Shown here one piece after another: positions 1 through 7,633 of a stretch of DNA of 64,000 nt. Positions within the stretch are counted from its first letter, which is position 1. Each line of letters begins with the position of its first letter. The translations under genes and the position numbers were made by a program. The stretch spans positions 186,001 to 250,000 of the forward strand of contig NZ_PJJN01000036.1 in NCBI RefSeq assembly GCF_002929825.1. The letters are read 5' to 3'. The DNA is from Cryobacterium sp. Y29 (GTDB taxonomy: Bacteria > Actinomycetota > Actinomycetes > Actinomycetales > Microbacteriaceae). A model generated the notes under the pieces. It saw only the letters and a list, made by a program, of their open reading frames with translations. It was not told where the DNA came from and did not search any database.

Positions 1-722
1 GCGTGCTCGGCGATAGCGTCGGCAGCGGGCATCCGTGTGAGGGCGTCGACCAGACTATCGAGCCGGGCCGAGTCGACGAAGCTGTCGGCGAGGCCAAGGG
101 TGATCGCATCGGCGCCGGTCATGGTCGCGGCGGTGAGGGCGAGGTGGGTGCCGAGTTCGCCGGGTATGCGCGAGTAGAGGAAGGTTCCACCGACGTCGGG
201 CACGAAGCCGATGGTGGTCTCGGGCATACCGAGCCTGGTGCGTCCGGTCACGACGCGGTAGGAGGCGTGACCGGAGAGCCCGACTCCCCCGCCGAGCACG
301 ATGCGGTCCATCAGGGCGACGAATGGTTTGGGGTACCGCTTGATCTGCGCGTTGAGCGTGTATTCATCTGCCCAGAATTGAGCGTTCTCGTCAGGGTCGC
401 CGCCGGTGTCCGTGCGGGCGTCCCGGTAGATCGAGACGATGTCGCCGCCGGCACAGAGGGCGCGATCTCCGCTTCCGGTAAGCAGAACGGTGCGCACGGC
501 AGGATCGTCGGCCCACTCCGTGAGAGCTGTGGCGATAGCGCGGATCATGCCGTGCGTCAGCGCGTTCAGCGCCTTCGGCCGGTTCAAGATGATGCGGGCG
601 AGCGGTCCATCGCGCTGCAGCAGCACTTCTCCGTCGCTATCAGGGGGTGCTGCCGCGCCAACACCCGGCTTCACTCGCGTGCTCTCGCCCGATGTGCTGT
701 TGATCGAATCCGTGCGGGGCAT
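1..722 (-). CDS. 3-hydroxyisobutyryl-CoA hydrolase / enoyl-CoA hydratase family protein (3' end outside window)
   Basis: Reading the reverse strand from an ATG at 722 gives an open frame of 240 codons that leaves the window. It has a crotonase fold: a Pro-Lys-Ala-Leu-Asn-Ala segment at residues 49-54, the oxyanion-hole motif LCAGGDI at 89-95, and a second oxyanion segment LGGGVGLS at 143-150. The motif MPETTIGFVPDVGG (166-179) is typical of 3-hydroxyisobutyryl-CoA hydrolases of valine degradation rather than plain enoyl-CoA hydratases. The first 30 residues are Ser/Pro/Ala-rich and may not all be translated; a later start is possible. The C-terminal third is missing, so the hydrolase assignment rests on the central motif only. 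Confidence 0.8.
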   Translation of the reverse strand, partial: MPRTDSINSTSGESTRVKPGVGAAAPPDSDGEVLLQRDGPLARIILNRPKALNALTHGMIRAIATALTEWADDPAVRTVLLTGSGDRALCAGGDIVSIYRDARTDTGGDPDENAQFWADEYTLNAQIKRYPKPFVALMDRIVLGGGVGLSGHASYRVVTGRTRLGMPETTIGFVPDVGGTFLYSRIPGELGTHLALTAATMTGADAITLGLADSFVDSARLDSLVDALTRMPAADAIAEH

Positions 723-1040
723 AGAAGACCTTTCCGCGTCGGTGCGGTTGAGTAGGAGTGAACGTGAGCCAGTCTATCGACGTGAATTTTCTGGTCTGCG
801 AGCATTCGAGAAACTGATGCCGGGCTCCGTTCTTTCGCATAAGAACTACCAGTAAGCGAATCGCCCGTTAGGCAGCCCCCTCAAGAAACGGTCGATGACG
901 CCCGGCATGATTCCCGACACGACCTCCCCGAACTGTCGCCCTGAGCGACCGGCTCACGTAGTCTCTGTACCACCGGTGGAGAAGAGACGTCTTTCGCCGG
1001 ACGTCCGAAAGCGGCCCGTTATTGACTGAAAGCAGCAAAA
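723..1040. other. Divergent intergenic region between the hydrolase and terC-family genes
   Basis: These 318 bases separate two divergently transcribed genes and should hold both promoters. The only structure I can point to is a short dyad, GTTCTT-N6-AAGAAC, at 829-846, and the palindromic hexamer GACGTC repeated around 990-1010. No convincing -35/-10 pair, riboswitch or small gene is visible. Confidence 0.4.
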
Positions 1041-2240
1041 ATGGATGTTTCGCCCCTCGCTTGGATCTTGACCGTCGCGGCTATCGTCGCGCTCCTTGCT
1101 TTCGACTATGTCTTTCACGTACGCAAGGCGCATGCGCCGACTCTGAAGGAAGCAGCGATCTGGTCCTCGCTTTACGTGGGGATTGCCATCCTCTTCGGGC
1201 TGGGCGTTCTCATCGTGGGCGGTGCCACCCCTAGTGCGGAGTATTTCGCTGGCTACATCACCGAAAAAGCGTTGTCGGTCGACAATCTCTTTGTCTTTCT
1301 CATCATCATGACGAGTTTTCGAGTCCCGCGTGAAGACCAACAAAAGGTGTTGCTGTTCGGCATCACTTTTTCGCTTATCGCCCGTACCGGATTCATCTTC
1401 CTGGGCGCAGCGCTGATCAATTCATTCGCCTGGGTGTTCTATTTCTTCGGCATCATCCTGTTGATGACTGCGGGCAACATGCTCAAACCGGAGAGTTCAG
1501 AGTCCCGATCGTCTGAAAACTTCATGGTGCGAATCGCACGCAAAATTTTTCACACCAGTCCGGACTACGACGGAGACAAGCTCTTCACCGTGCACGAGGG
1601 CAAACGAGCGCTGACCCCGATGCTCCTCGTTATGGTCGCGATCGCTGGTACCGACCTACTGTTCGCTCTCGATTCGATCCCCGCCATCTTCGGCCTGACT
1701 CAGAACGTCTATATCGTGTTCACGGCGACCGCGTTCTCGCTCCTCGGCCTTCGACAGCTGTACTTCCTGCTCGACGGGCTGCTGGACCGACTGATCTACC
1801 TCTCCTTCGGTCTTGCATCCATTCTCGCCTTCATCGGCGTGAAGCTCATCCTCCATGCCCTGCACGAGAACAACTTGCCATTCATCAACGGTGGTGAACC
1901 GGTACCGGTGTTCGAAATCAGTACAGCTCTCTCATTGACCGTCATCATCGGTGTGCTCGTGGTCACGGTGCTCGCGTCGCTGCTCAGCCCGGCCGGCCGG
2001 GCGCAGACCATTATCGCCAACGCTCGACGCCACGCAATCAACTATTTGGACCTCGACTACACCGAGGACCACACCGAACGCGTCCGCGTGTACTCGGCCT
2101 TGATTCAAGAGGAAGAATCCCTCCGCGCACTCCGGCCGAAATATCAGGAGTTGGCCAAAGACAAGGCTGGACTGATGGAACTGCTCCACGCGGCACACGC
2201 CGAGCATGACGCGTCGGTGCAGCGCGCAGCGCGCGAATAG
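1041..2240 (+). CDS. TerC/Alx-family integral membrane protein
   Basis: The 399-residue protein has eight or nine hydrophobic spans. It shows the two TerC-family signatures: EKALSVDNLFVF near residue 78 and GTDLLFALDSIPAIFG near 205, whose acidic residues lie inside membrane segments. TerC/Alx proteins are linked to tellurite resistance and, in better-studied members, to metal (manganese) export; the substrate here cannot be read from sequence. After the last span a polar tail of about 70 residues is predicted helical and charged (EEESLRALRPKYQEL...). The gene is monocistronic, with tRNA-Lys convergent downstream. I looked upstream for the manganese riboswitch often found with this family and did not see it. 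Confidence 0.88.
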   Translation: MDVSPLAWILTVAAIVALLAFDYVFHVRKAHAPTLKEAAIWSSLYVGIAILFGLGVLIVGGATPSAEYFAGYITEKALSVDNLFVFLIIMTSFRVPREDQQKVLLFGITFSLIARTGFIFLGAALINSFAWVFYFFGIILLMTAGNMLKPESSESRSSENFMVRIARKIFHTSPDYDGDKLFTVHEGKRALTPMLLVMVAIAGTDLLFALDSIPAIFGLTQNVYIVFTATAFSLLGLRQLYFLLDGLLDRLIYLSFGLASILAFIGVKLILHALHENNLPFINGGEPVPVFEISTALSLTVIIGVLVVTVLASLLSPAGRAQTIIANARRHAINYLDLDYTEDHTERVRVYSALIQEEESLRALRPKYQELAKDKAGLMELLHAAHAEHDASVQRAARE

Positions 2241-2345
2241 TCGAGCATCGGGGTTCTGGTCGCGGTCAGCTACTACAACCCCGGCGCACCGAACGTGTAA
2301 ACGAAACCGCTGGTGAAGCGCCGGCGAACAAGCTGGATTCAAGAA

Positions 2346-2380
2346 AACGCCCGGTCAGATTTGACACCTGACCGGGCGTT
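2346..2380 (-). terminator. Rho-independent terminator of the tRNA-Lys transcript
   Basis: A perfect 13-bp stem (2346-2358 pairing with 2368-2380) encloses a 9-nt loop. On the minus strand it is followed by TTTTCTTG. It lies 13 bases beyond the 3' end of tRNA-Lys and faces the terC-family gene, which may also use it. Confidence 0.85.
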
Positions 2381-2392
2381 GCTTGAAGCGTG

Positions 2393-2465
<73 letters not shown>

Positions 2466-2574
2466 ATGTGCGGCAGCGAAATGACCCGCGGCAACGTGTA
2501 ACCCTAACACCCCAAGAGGGCTCGATGCCAATCGAGGCCGAACCGGGGCGGAGACCGGCATCCGCTCACGAAAT

Positions 2575-2590
2575 TACTATCCTTGGGAGG
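2575..2590 (+). promoter_or_regulatory. Probable -10 element and leaderless start for the HisN-like gene
   Basis: TACTAT at 2575-2580 is followed 10 bases later by the GTG at 2591. Purines sit directly against the start codon, with no room for a Shine-Dalgarno spacer. This arrangement fits a leaderless mRNA, and it is the reason 2591 is preferred over an ATG at 2525. No clear -35 is seen. Confidence 0.45.
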
Positions 2591-3421
2591 GTGACCGAAC
2601 CGCGAATCTACGCCCTCTCCGATGACCTCCAGCTCGGCCTGGACCTCGCCGAAGCCGCCGACGCCATCTCCAGTGCCCGCTTCACCGCGCTCGACCTGGT
2701 CGTGACGACCAAACCCGACCGCACACCGGTAACGGATGCCGACCAGGCGGTCGAGCGCGCCATTCGCGACCTGCTCGCCGAACGTCGCCCCGACGACGGC
2801 ATCCTCGGCGAAGAGTTCGGTACCGCCGGGTCCACGACCCGCCAGTGGATCATCGACCCCATCGACGGCACCGCCGGGTTCCTCCGCGGTATACCGATCT
2901 GGGCCACCCTCATCGCCCTCGCCATCGACGGCGTTCCCGTGCTCGGCGTGGTCAGCGCCCCTGCACTCGGCAAACGCTGGTGGGCGGCAGCGGGTAGTGG
3001 CGCCTGGTCAATCGACACGAGGCAGGCGGATGCTGCCCCCACCCGCCTGCACGTCTCCGGCATCGACACTCTCGCCGAGGCATCCATCAGCTACGGCAGC
3101 CTGCAGCAGTGGGATCAAGCCGGGCACCTCGACGAGCTCGTCACGCTGTCCCGCCAGGTCTGGCGCACCCGCGCCTACGGCGACATGTGGTCATACATGC
3201 TGCTCGCCGAGGGCCACCTCGACGTGGCCGGGGAATTCGACCTACAGCCCTACGACATGGCCGCGCTCGCGCCGATCGTGCAGGAGGCCGGCGGCACGTT
3301 CACCTCGGTCGATGGCCAGCCCGGCCCCTGGCACGGCAGCGCCCTGGCCACCAACACACTGCTGCACGCGGCGACGCTCGCGGTACTGAACCCGGAGCGG
3401 GCACCCTCACAGACACCGTGA
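2591..3421 (+). CDS. hisN: Inositol-monophosphatase-family phosphatase, probably histidinol-phosphatase
   Basis: The 276-residue protein carries the metal-binding motifs of the inositol monophosphatase family: GILGEEFG near residue 62, WIIDPIDGT near 82, and a C-terminal block YGDMWSYMLLAEGHLD leading to YDMAALAPIVQEAGG. Actinobacteria use an IMP-family enzyme (HisN) to dephosphorylate histidinol phosphate, and this sequence resembles that clade more than SuhB/CysQ types. The specific substrate is inferred. The gene stops 3 bases short of the convergent TRIC gene. The frame stays open upstream into the tRNA, but starts there would overlap the promoter and tRNA. Confidence 0.72.
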   Translation: MTEPRIYALSDDLQLGLDLAEAADAISSARFTALDLVVTTKPDRTPVTDADQAVERAIRDLLAERRPDDGILGEEFGTAGSTTRQWIIDPIDGTAGFLRGIPIWATLIALAIDGVPVLGVVSAPALGKRWWAAAGSGAWSIDTRQADAAPTRLHVSGIDTLAEASISYGSLQQWDQAGHLDELVTLSRQVWRTRAYGDMWSYMLLAEGHLDVAGEFDLQPYDMAALAPIVQEAGGTFTSVDGQPGPWHGSALATNTLLHAATLAVLNPERAPSQTP

Positions 3422-3424
3422 CGG

Positions 3425-4177
3425 TCAGGACGAAACACCCGAATCGTCGGGGAAGATGCCGTCACGCGCCCTGCGCGCGTCGAGCCGACGCTGGCGCCAG
3501 ACCCGGGGGCTGAGAAGCAGAATCGGCCCCGGAATGCGCAGCGCGTAGCCGGTCGGCAGAATCCAGCCGTAGCGTTTGGCCAGCAGCGACAGCGCAGCGC
3601 CGCTGAGAATGGCCACGCCGGTACCGACCGCCACGAACCCGAGCTTGCTCAGAATCACCATCTCGGCGCTGGCCAGCAGGGCGCTCGTGGCATAGAGCGT
3701 ATTGCCGCCGAAGATCGTCGGCACCTTGAGCAACATGATGTCGCGCACCATGCCGCCGCCGACCGCGGTGATCATGCCGAGCAGGATGGCCGAAAGCCAG
3801 CCGAGACCGGCATCCAGCGCTTTCTGCACACCCACCGCCGCCCAGCACCCCACGGCGAGCGCGTCAAGCAGCAACAGCACCCGTCGGGTCCACCGCCCGT
3901 TGAACGTGACGAAGAAGGCGATGACCCCGCCGAGGATGGCAAAGATCAGATAGGCCGGGTCGAGCAGTGCGGCCGGGCTGCCCTGCTGCAGCAGGGTGTC
4001 GCGGATCATGCCGCCGCCGAGCCCGCTCATGATCGCGAGCACCACGAAACCGACGATGTCGAGGCGGGCCGTGCGCGCGGCGACCCCGCCGAGGATAGCG
4101 TTGGCGAGCACACCGGCCAGGTCCACGAAGCGGATTACCTCAAACAGTGTCTCCGACTCAGTGTTCACTTGCCCCAT
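3425..4177 (-). CDS. TRIC-type cation channel family protein (UPF0126)
   Basis: The 250-residue membrane protein is built from two similar halves of three helices each. Each half carries a glycine-rich motif, GLGGGMIRDTLL in the first and AVGGGMVRDIML in the second, which is diagnostic of prokaryotic TRIC/YicG proteins. Bacterial members form trimeric K+/Na+-permeable channels; a physiological role here is unknown. The last 40 residues are basic and cytoplasmic. It is divergent from the nsrR-like gene, with 46 bases between the starts. Confidence 0.85.
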   Translation of the reverse strand: MGQVNTESETLFEVIRFVDLAGVLANAILGGVAARTARLDIVGFVVLAIMSGLGGGMIRDTLLQQGSPAALLDPAYLIFAILGGVIAFFVTFNGRWTRRVLLLLDALAVGCWAAVGVQKALDAGLGWLSAILLGMITAVGGGMVRDIMLLKVPTIFGGNTLYATSALLASAEMVILSKLGFVAVGTGVAILSGAALSLLAKRYGWILPTGYALRIPGPILLLSPRVWRQRRLDARRARDGIFPDDSGVSS

Positions 4178-4211
4178 TCTCTCTCATCTCGGCGAAAGTG
4201 ACGGGCGCATC

Positions 4212-4217
4212 TACAGT
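4212..4217 (+). promoter_or_regulatory. -10 element for leaderless nsrR-like gene
   Basis: TACAGT lies six bases before the ATG at 4224, so transcription would begin at or next to the start codon. There is no Shine-Dalgarno sequence. This is a reading of position and spacing only. Confidence 0.4.
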
Positions 4218-4223
4218 TAAGGC

Positions 4224-4667
4224 ATGAGGATCAACGCTTTTTCGGACGTGTGCCTGCGCGTCATCATGCTGCTCTGCGCGGCGCCGGAGAGCGTGACCTT
4301 CACCTCGCGAGTGGTCGCCGCCGAGGTCGACACGCCCTATAACCACGTGGCCAAGGCGCTGTTGCGCCTGCGCGAGCTCGGCCTGGTCGAGGCCATTCGA
4401 GGGCGGAGCGGCGGCGTGCGCGTCAGCCCGCTCGGCCGTGAGGTCACCGTCGGGGCACTCCTGCGCCAGCTCGACACGCGCACCGACCTCGCCGCCTGCG
4501 ACTCGCCCGACGGACCCTGCCCCTTATTGAGCGGATGCGGCCTGCGCGCCGCCCTCCGCCGGGCCCGGGATGCCTTTTACCGCGAGCTGGATGACCTCGT
4601 CATCGCCAGTCTTCCGCACGGAAAACCTGCCGGGCCGGTTTTGGTCGAACTCGGATTGCTGCGGTAG
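4224..4667 (+). CDS. nsrR: Rrf2-family iron-sulfur regulator, probable nitric-oxide sensor NsrR
   Basis: The 147-residue protein starts with the winged-helix region of Rrf2 regulators (MRINAFSDVCLRVIMLL, then a recognition helix near residues 30-50 and a wing RGRSGGV). It ends with the three-cysteine cluster motif: Cys in LAACDSP, in DGPCPLL and in SGCGLR (residues about 92-105). This spacing fits the [4Fe-4S] ligands of NsrR, which loses DNA binding when NO attacks the cluster. The next gene is a flavohemoglobin, the classic NsrR target, and a dyad operator lies between them. A role in NO detoxification control is therefore well supported by context. Confidence 0.85.
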   Translation: MRINAFSDVCLRVIMLLCAAPESVTFTSRVVAAEVDTPYNHVAKALLRLRELGLVEAIRGRSGGVRVSPLGREVTVGALLRQLDTRTDLAACDSPDGPCPLLSGCGLRAALRRARDAFYRELDDLVIASLPHGKPAGPVLVELGLLR

Positions 4668-4711
4668 GACTAAAGTCCCGACTTTCTACGACTTGTAGAA
4701 AGCATCCGTTT

Positions 4712-4734
4712 AATTGGCATATCAAATGCTACTT
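4712..4734. promoter_or_regulatory. Candidate NsrR operator upstream of hmp
   Basis: A 23-bp imperfect palindrome of 11-1-11 layout: left arm AATTGGCATAT, centre C, right arm AAATGCTACTT. The right arm reversed matches the left at 8 of 11 positions. It lies 48 bases upstream of the hmp start. The size and symmetry match the known actinobacterial NsrR site type, and the adjacent gene encodes the likely regulator. Confidence 0.65.
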
Positions 4735-4782
4735 TTGTGGAAGACGCCCACAAACGGGAGTCGGTTTATAGAAGGAGTATTC

Positions 4783-5946
4783 ATGCTTTCGGCCCAGTCC
4801 CTCCCCCTCATCGAAGCCACCCTGCCGCTGGTCGGCGAGCGGATGCCCCAGATCGCGAGAAACTTCTACAAGCGCATGCTCACCGCTCACCCCGAATTGT
4901 TCGATGGGTTGTTCAGCCGCTCGAACCAGAAGAACGGCACGCAGCAGCAGGCCCTTGCCGGCAGTATCGCTGTCTTCGCAACCCACATGGTGCAAAACCC
5001 CGACATCACTCCGGAGGCCATGCTCTCCCGCATCGCCCACAAGCACGTCTCCCTCGATATTCAGCCCGAGCAGTATGACATCGTCTACAAGTACCTGTTC
5101 GAGGGCATCGCCGACGAACTGAGCGACGTCATCACGGCCGAGATCGCCGCCGCCTGGACCGAGGTCTACTGGCTGATGGCCCACGCGCTGATCAAGATGG
5201 AGAAGGGCCTCTACGCGGGACTCGCCAGCGACAAGCCACTGGCCCCCTGGACTGTCGTGAAGAAGGAAGCGGCTGGAACGGATGCCGTCACGTTCACCCT
5301 CGAACCGGCCGACGACACCCCCGTGACGCCCGCCCTGCCGGGCCAGTACGTCAGTGTCACCGCCACCATGCCCGACGGTATCCGCCAAGTGCGCCAGTAC
5401 TCCCTCTCGGCCGGCACGGCCACGACGCGAGTCTTCACCACCAAGCTCGACGCCGACGGCGAGGTCTCCCCCGTGCTGCACCGCGATGTGCAGGTCGGCG
5501 ATACGCTCATCCTCTCCGTGCCGTGCGGCGATATCACCCTCGATGCGGGCACCGGCCCGCTGATCCTGGCCTCGGCCGGAATCGGCTGCACGCCCAGCGC
5601 TTCCATCCTGCGTTCCCTGGTGGACACGGCCTCGAAGCGTGAGGTGCTCGTACTCCACGCCGAGAGCAACCTCGAACGCTGGGCGCTGCGCGACCAGATG
5701 AACGAGGACGTCGCCCTACTGGAGGCGGCCGAACTCGAGCTCTGGCTGGAGATCCCGAGCGCGGGCCACCACGAGGGCTTCATGTCGCTGGAGAACGTGA
5801 CGATCCCGGAGGACGCCTCGGTTTACCTCTGCGGTCCGCTCCCGTTCATGCGCAGCCTGCGCGCGCAGGCGCTGCAGTCCGGCGTGCCGGCCGATCGCAT
5901 CCACTACGAGATCTTCGGCCCTGACCTGTGGCTTGCCAACGCCTGA
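4783..5946 (+). CDS. hmp: Flavohemoglobin / nitric oxide dioxygenase
   Basis: The 387-residue protein has an N-terminal globin domain (residues 1-140), with the distal region FYKRMLTAHPEL and the proximal haem histidine in RIAHKHVSL. A ferredoxin-NADP reductase-type FAD domain follows, with the flavin motif RQYSLS near 207, and then an NAD domain with ASAGIGCTP and YLCGPLPFM. It oxidises NO to nitrate with O2 and NAD(P)H in the cytosol. The start at 4783 follows GAAGGAG with good spacing; an in-frame ATG at 4714 overlaps the operator and is unlikely. It is the usual length for Hmp. Confidence 0.95.
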   Translation: MLSAQSLPLIEATLPLVGERMPQIARNFYKRMLTAHPELFDGLFSRSNQKNGTQQQALAGSIAVFATHMVQNPDITPEAMLSRIAHKHVSLDIQPEQYDIVYKYLFEGIADELSDVITAEIAAAWTEVYWLMAHALIKMEKGLYAGLASDKPLAPWTVVKKEAAGTDAVTFTLEPADDTPVTPALPGQYVSVTATMPDGIRQVRQYSLSAGTATTRVFTTKLDADGEVSPVLHRDVQVGDTLILSVPCGDITLDAGTGPLILASAGIGCTPSASILRSLVDTASKREVLVLHAESNLERWALRDQMNEDVALLEAAELELWLEIPSAGHHEGFMSLENVTIPEDASVYLCGPLPFMRSLRAQALQSGVPADRIHYEIFGPDLWLANA

Positions 5947-6007
5947 CCCGGCTTCCCGGGCGCAGCACGGTTCGGCTTGGCCCGGCACGCCCGCGCTAGG
6001 CTGAATC

Positions 6008-7525
6008 GTGGACGCTAACGGTGGTATCGAGATAGAACGCAAATTTGACGTCGACGAGCTGACTCCGGTGCCGCGGCTGAACGACCTGCCCGGCGTGCAG
6101 GCCGTCGCGAAACTGGTGACTTTCGATCTCGAGGCCGTCTATTTCGATACGAACGATCTCGTACTCAGCGCCGCGCACATCACGCTGCGCCGGCGTACCG
6201 GCGGCGACGACGCCGGATGGCACCTGAAACTGCCAGAGGCCGCTGGCCGTCGCCGCGAGATTCACGCGCCCCTCGGCGGGGAGGGGCAGGGCGAAGCGGA
6301 TGTCGTACCCGAGTCGCTCGCGCAACTCGTGCGGGTCTACGTACGGGACGCGCCGCTCGTTCCCGTTGCACGCCTTCGCACCACCCGCGACGCGCATGCC
6401 CTGATCGGTGCGGGCGGCGAAACCCTCGCCGTGCTGTGCGACGATCGGGTGCGCGCCGATCGACTGATCGACCACCCGGCCTCCGCGGCGTGGCGCGAAT
6501 GGGAGATCGAACTTGTCGACGGACCGGAAGACATGCTCGACGCGGGGCAGGCTGTGCTCGCGGCCGCCGGCATCCTCGTGTCACGGCACGCGTCGAAACT
6601 AGCGCGTACGCTCGGCGACCGGTTGCCGGCAGAACCGCCCCAGGATCGGCGGGGCCCAACGCCCACCGGACCGGCCGGGAACGTCTTAGTGGCCAGCCTG
6701 AGCGAGCAGATCAGCGTCATTCGCGCGCAGGACCCGCAGGTTCGCCAGCACGCGACCGGCTCTGTGCACGCGATGCGCGTCGCCTCACGCCGGCTGCGTT
6801 CGGTGTTGGCCACCTATCGGTCCCTCGTCGATCCGACCGTCGTGCAATACCTCCGCACCGAACTCGGCTGGCTCGCTGCCGTGCTCGGCGGATCCCGCGA
6901 CGAAGAGGTGCTGCAACGCCGCCTCACCGGCCTACTCGACCGCGAGCCCCCGGTTCTGCTCCTCGGCCCGATTCGGGCGCGCCTCGAGACTCGCTCTGAA
7001 ACGGATGCCGATACCGCCGGGCACACGCTCGTCACCGCCCTCAACACCCACCGCTACTTTCGGTTGCTCGACGCCCTCGATGCCCTCGTCGCCACTCCGC
7101 CGTTCACGGCTACGGCCGACCAAGATGCCCGCGTGGTCGCGCCCGCCCTGGTCGCGAAGGAGTGGAAGAGACTGCGCCGCGCCGTGCGCCGCGCAGCCGG
7201 GACCGTGCCGGGGCAAGAACGTGACCTCGCCCTGCACGAGGTGCGCAAGCGCGCCAAGAGGCTGCGCTACGCGGCCGAGACGGCGCGTCCGCTCAACCCG
7301 AAGCGTGCCGCTCGGGTGAGCGGATTCGCCCAGAAACTGCAGACCATGCTCGGTGACCAGCACGACAGCGTCATCGCCCGTGAGCGCCTGCTGCGCCGCG
7401 GCGGGGTCGACGCCTACCTTCGCGGCGAGAACACCTTCAGTTACGGCCGCCTGCACGCCCAGGAACAGCAGAAAGCAGCCGAGGCCGAGGCTCTCTTCTG
7501 GAAGGCCTGGACAAACCGCCCCTGA
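6008..7525 (+). CDS. CYTH and CHAD domain protein
   Basis: The 505-residue protein opens with the CYTH signature EIERKF at residues 7-12. This is the triphosphate tunnel fold, with further Lys/Arg/Glu pairs such as HITLRRRTG and WEIEL. From about 225 a CHAD domain is helical with conserved basic repeats: HAMRVASRRLRSVLATYR and LHEVRKRAKRLRYAAE. CYTH proteins bind or cleave inorganic triphosphate or long polyphosphate, and CHAD domains bind polyphosphate, so a polyphosphate-related function is likely. The GTG start at 6008 sits seven bases behind TAGGCT, suggesting a leaderless mRNA. It is monocistronic. Confidence 0.9.
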   Translation: MDANGGIEIERKFDVDELTPVPRLNDLPGVQAVAKLVTFDLEAVYFDTNDLVLSAAHITLRRRTGGDDAGWHLKLPEAAGRRREIHAPLGGEGQGEADVVPESLAQLVRVYVRDAPLVPVARLRTTRDAHALIGAGGETLAVLCDDRVRADRLIDHPASAAWREWEIELVDGPEDMLDAGQAVLAAAGILVSRHASKLARTLGDRLPAEPPQDRRGPTPTGPAGNVLVASLSEQISVIRAQDPQVRQHATGSVHAMRVASRRLRSVLATYRSLVDPTVVQYLRTELGWLAAVLGGSRDEEVLQRRLTGLLDREPPVLLLGPIRARLETRSETDADTAGHTLVTALNTHRYFRLLDALDALVATPPFTATADQDARVVAPALVAKEWKRLRRAVRRAAGTVPGQERDLALHEVRKRAKRLRYAAETARPLNPKRAARVSGFAQKLQTMLGDQHDSVIARERLLRRGGVDAYLRGENTFSYGRLHAQEQQKAAEAEALFWKAWTNRP

Positions 7526-7633
7526 CAGTTCAGCTCCAGAGCGCCGCGTACACCTGGGAGGCGCGCCGGGCGACGCTGCGTGATGCACCGGGGGCGACAC
7601 GGCTGCGGTGGCTGGGCGGTCGGGACGTTCTCG

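Noticed and set aside
3-755. 250-residue plus-strand open frame at the window edge
   Set aside because: It is the antisense shadow of the enoyl-CoA-hydratase-family gene on the minus strand, whose motifs are clear; the plus-strand product is low in structure and matches nothing.
842-1040. Possible manganese (yybP-ykoY type) riboswitch upstream of the TerC-family gene
   Set aside because: The conserved elements of that riboswitch are not present; only short unrelated dyads are seen.
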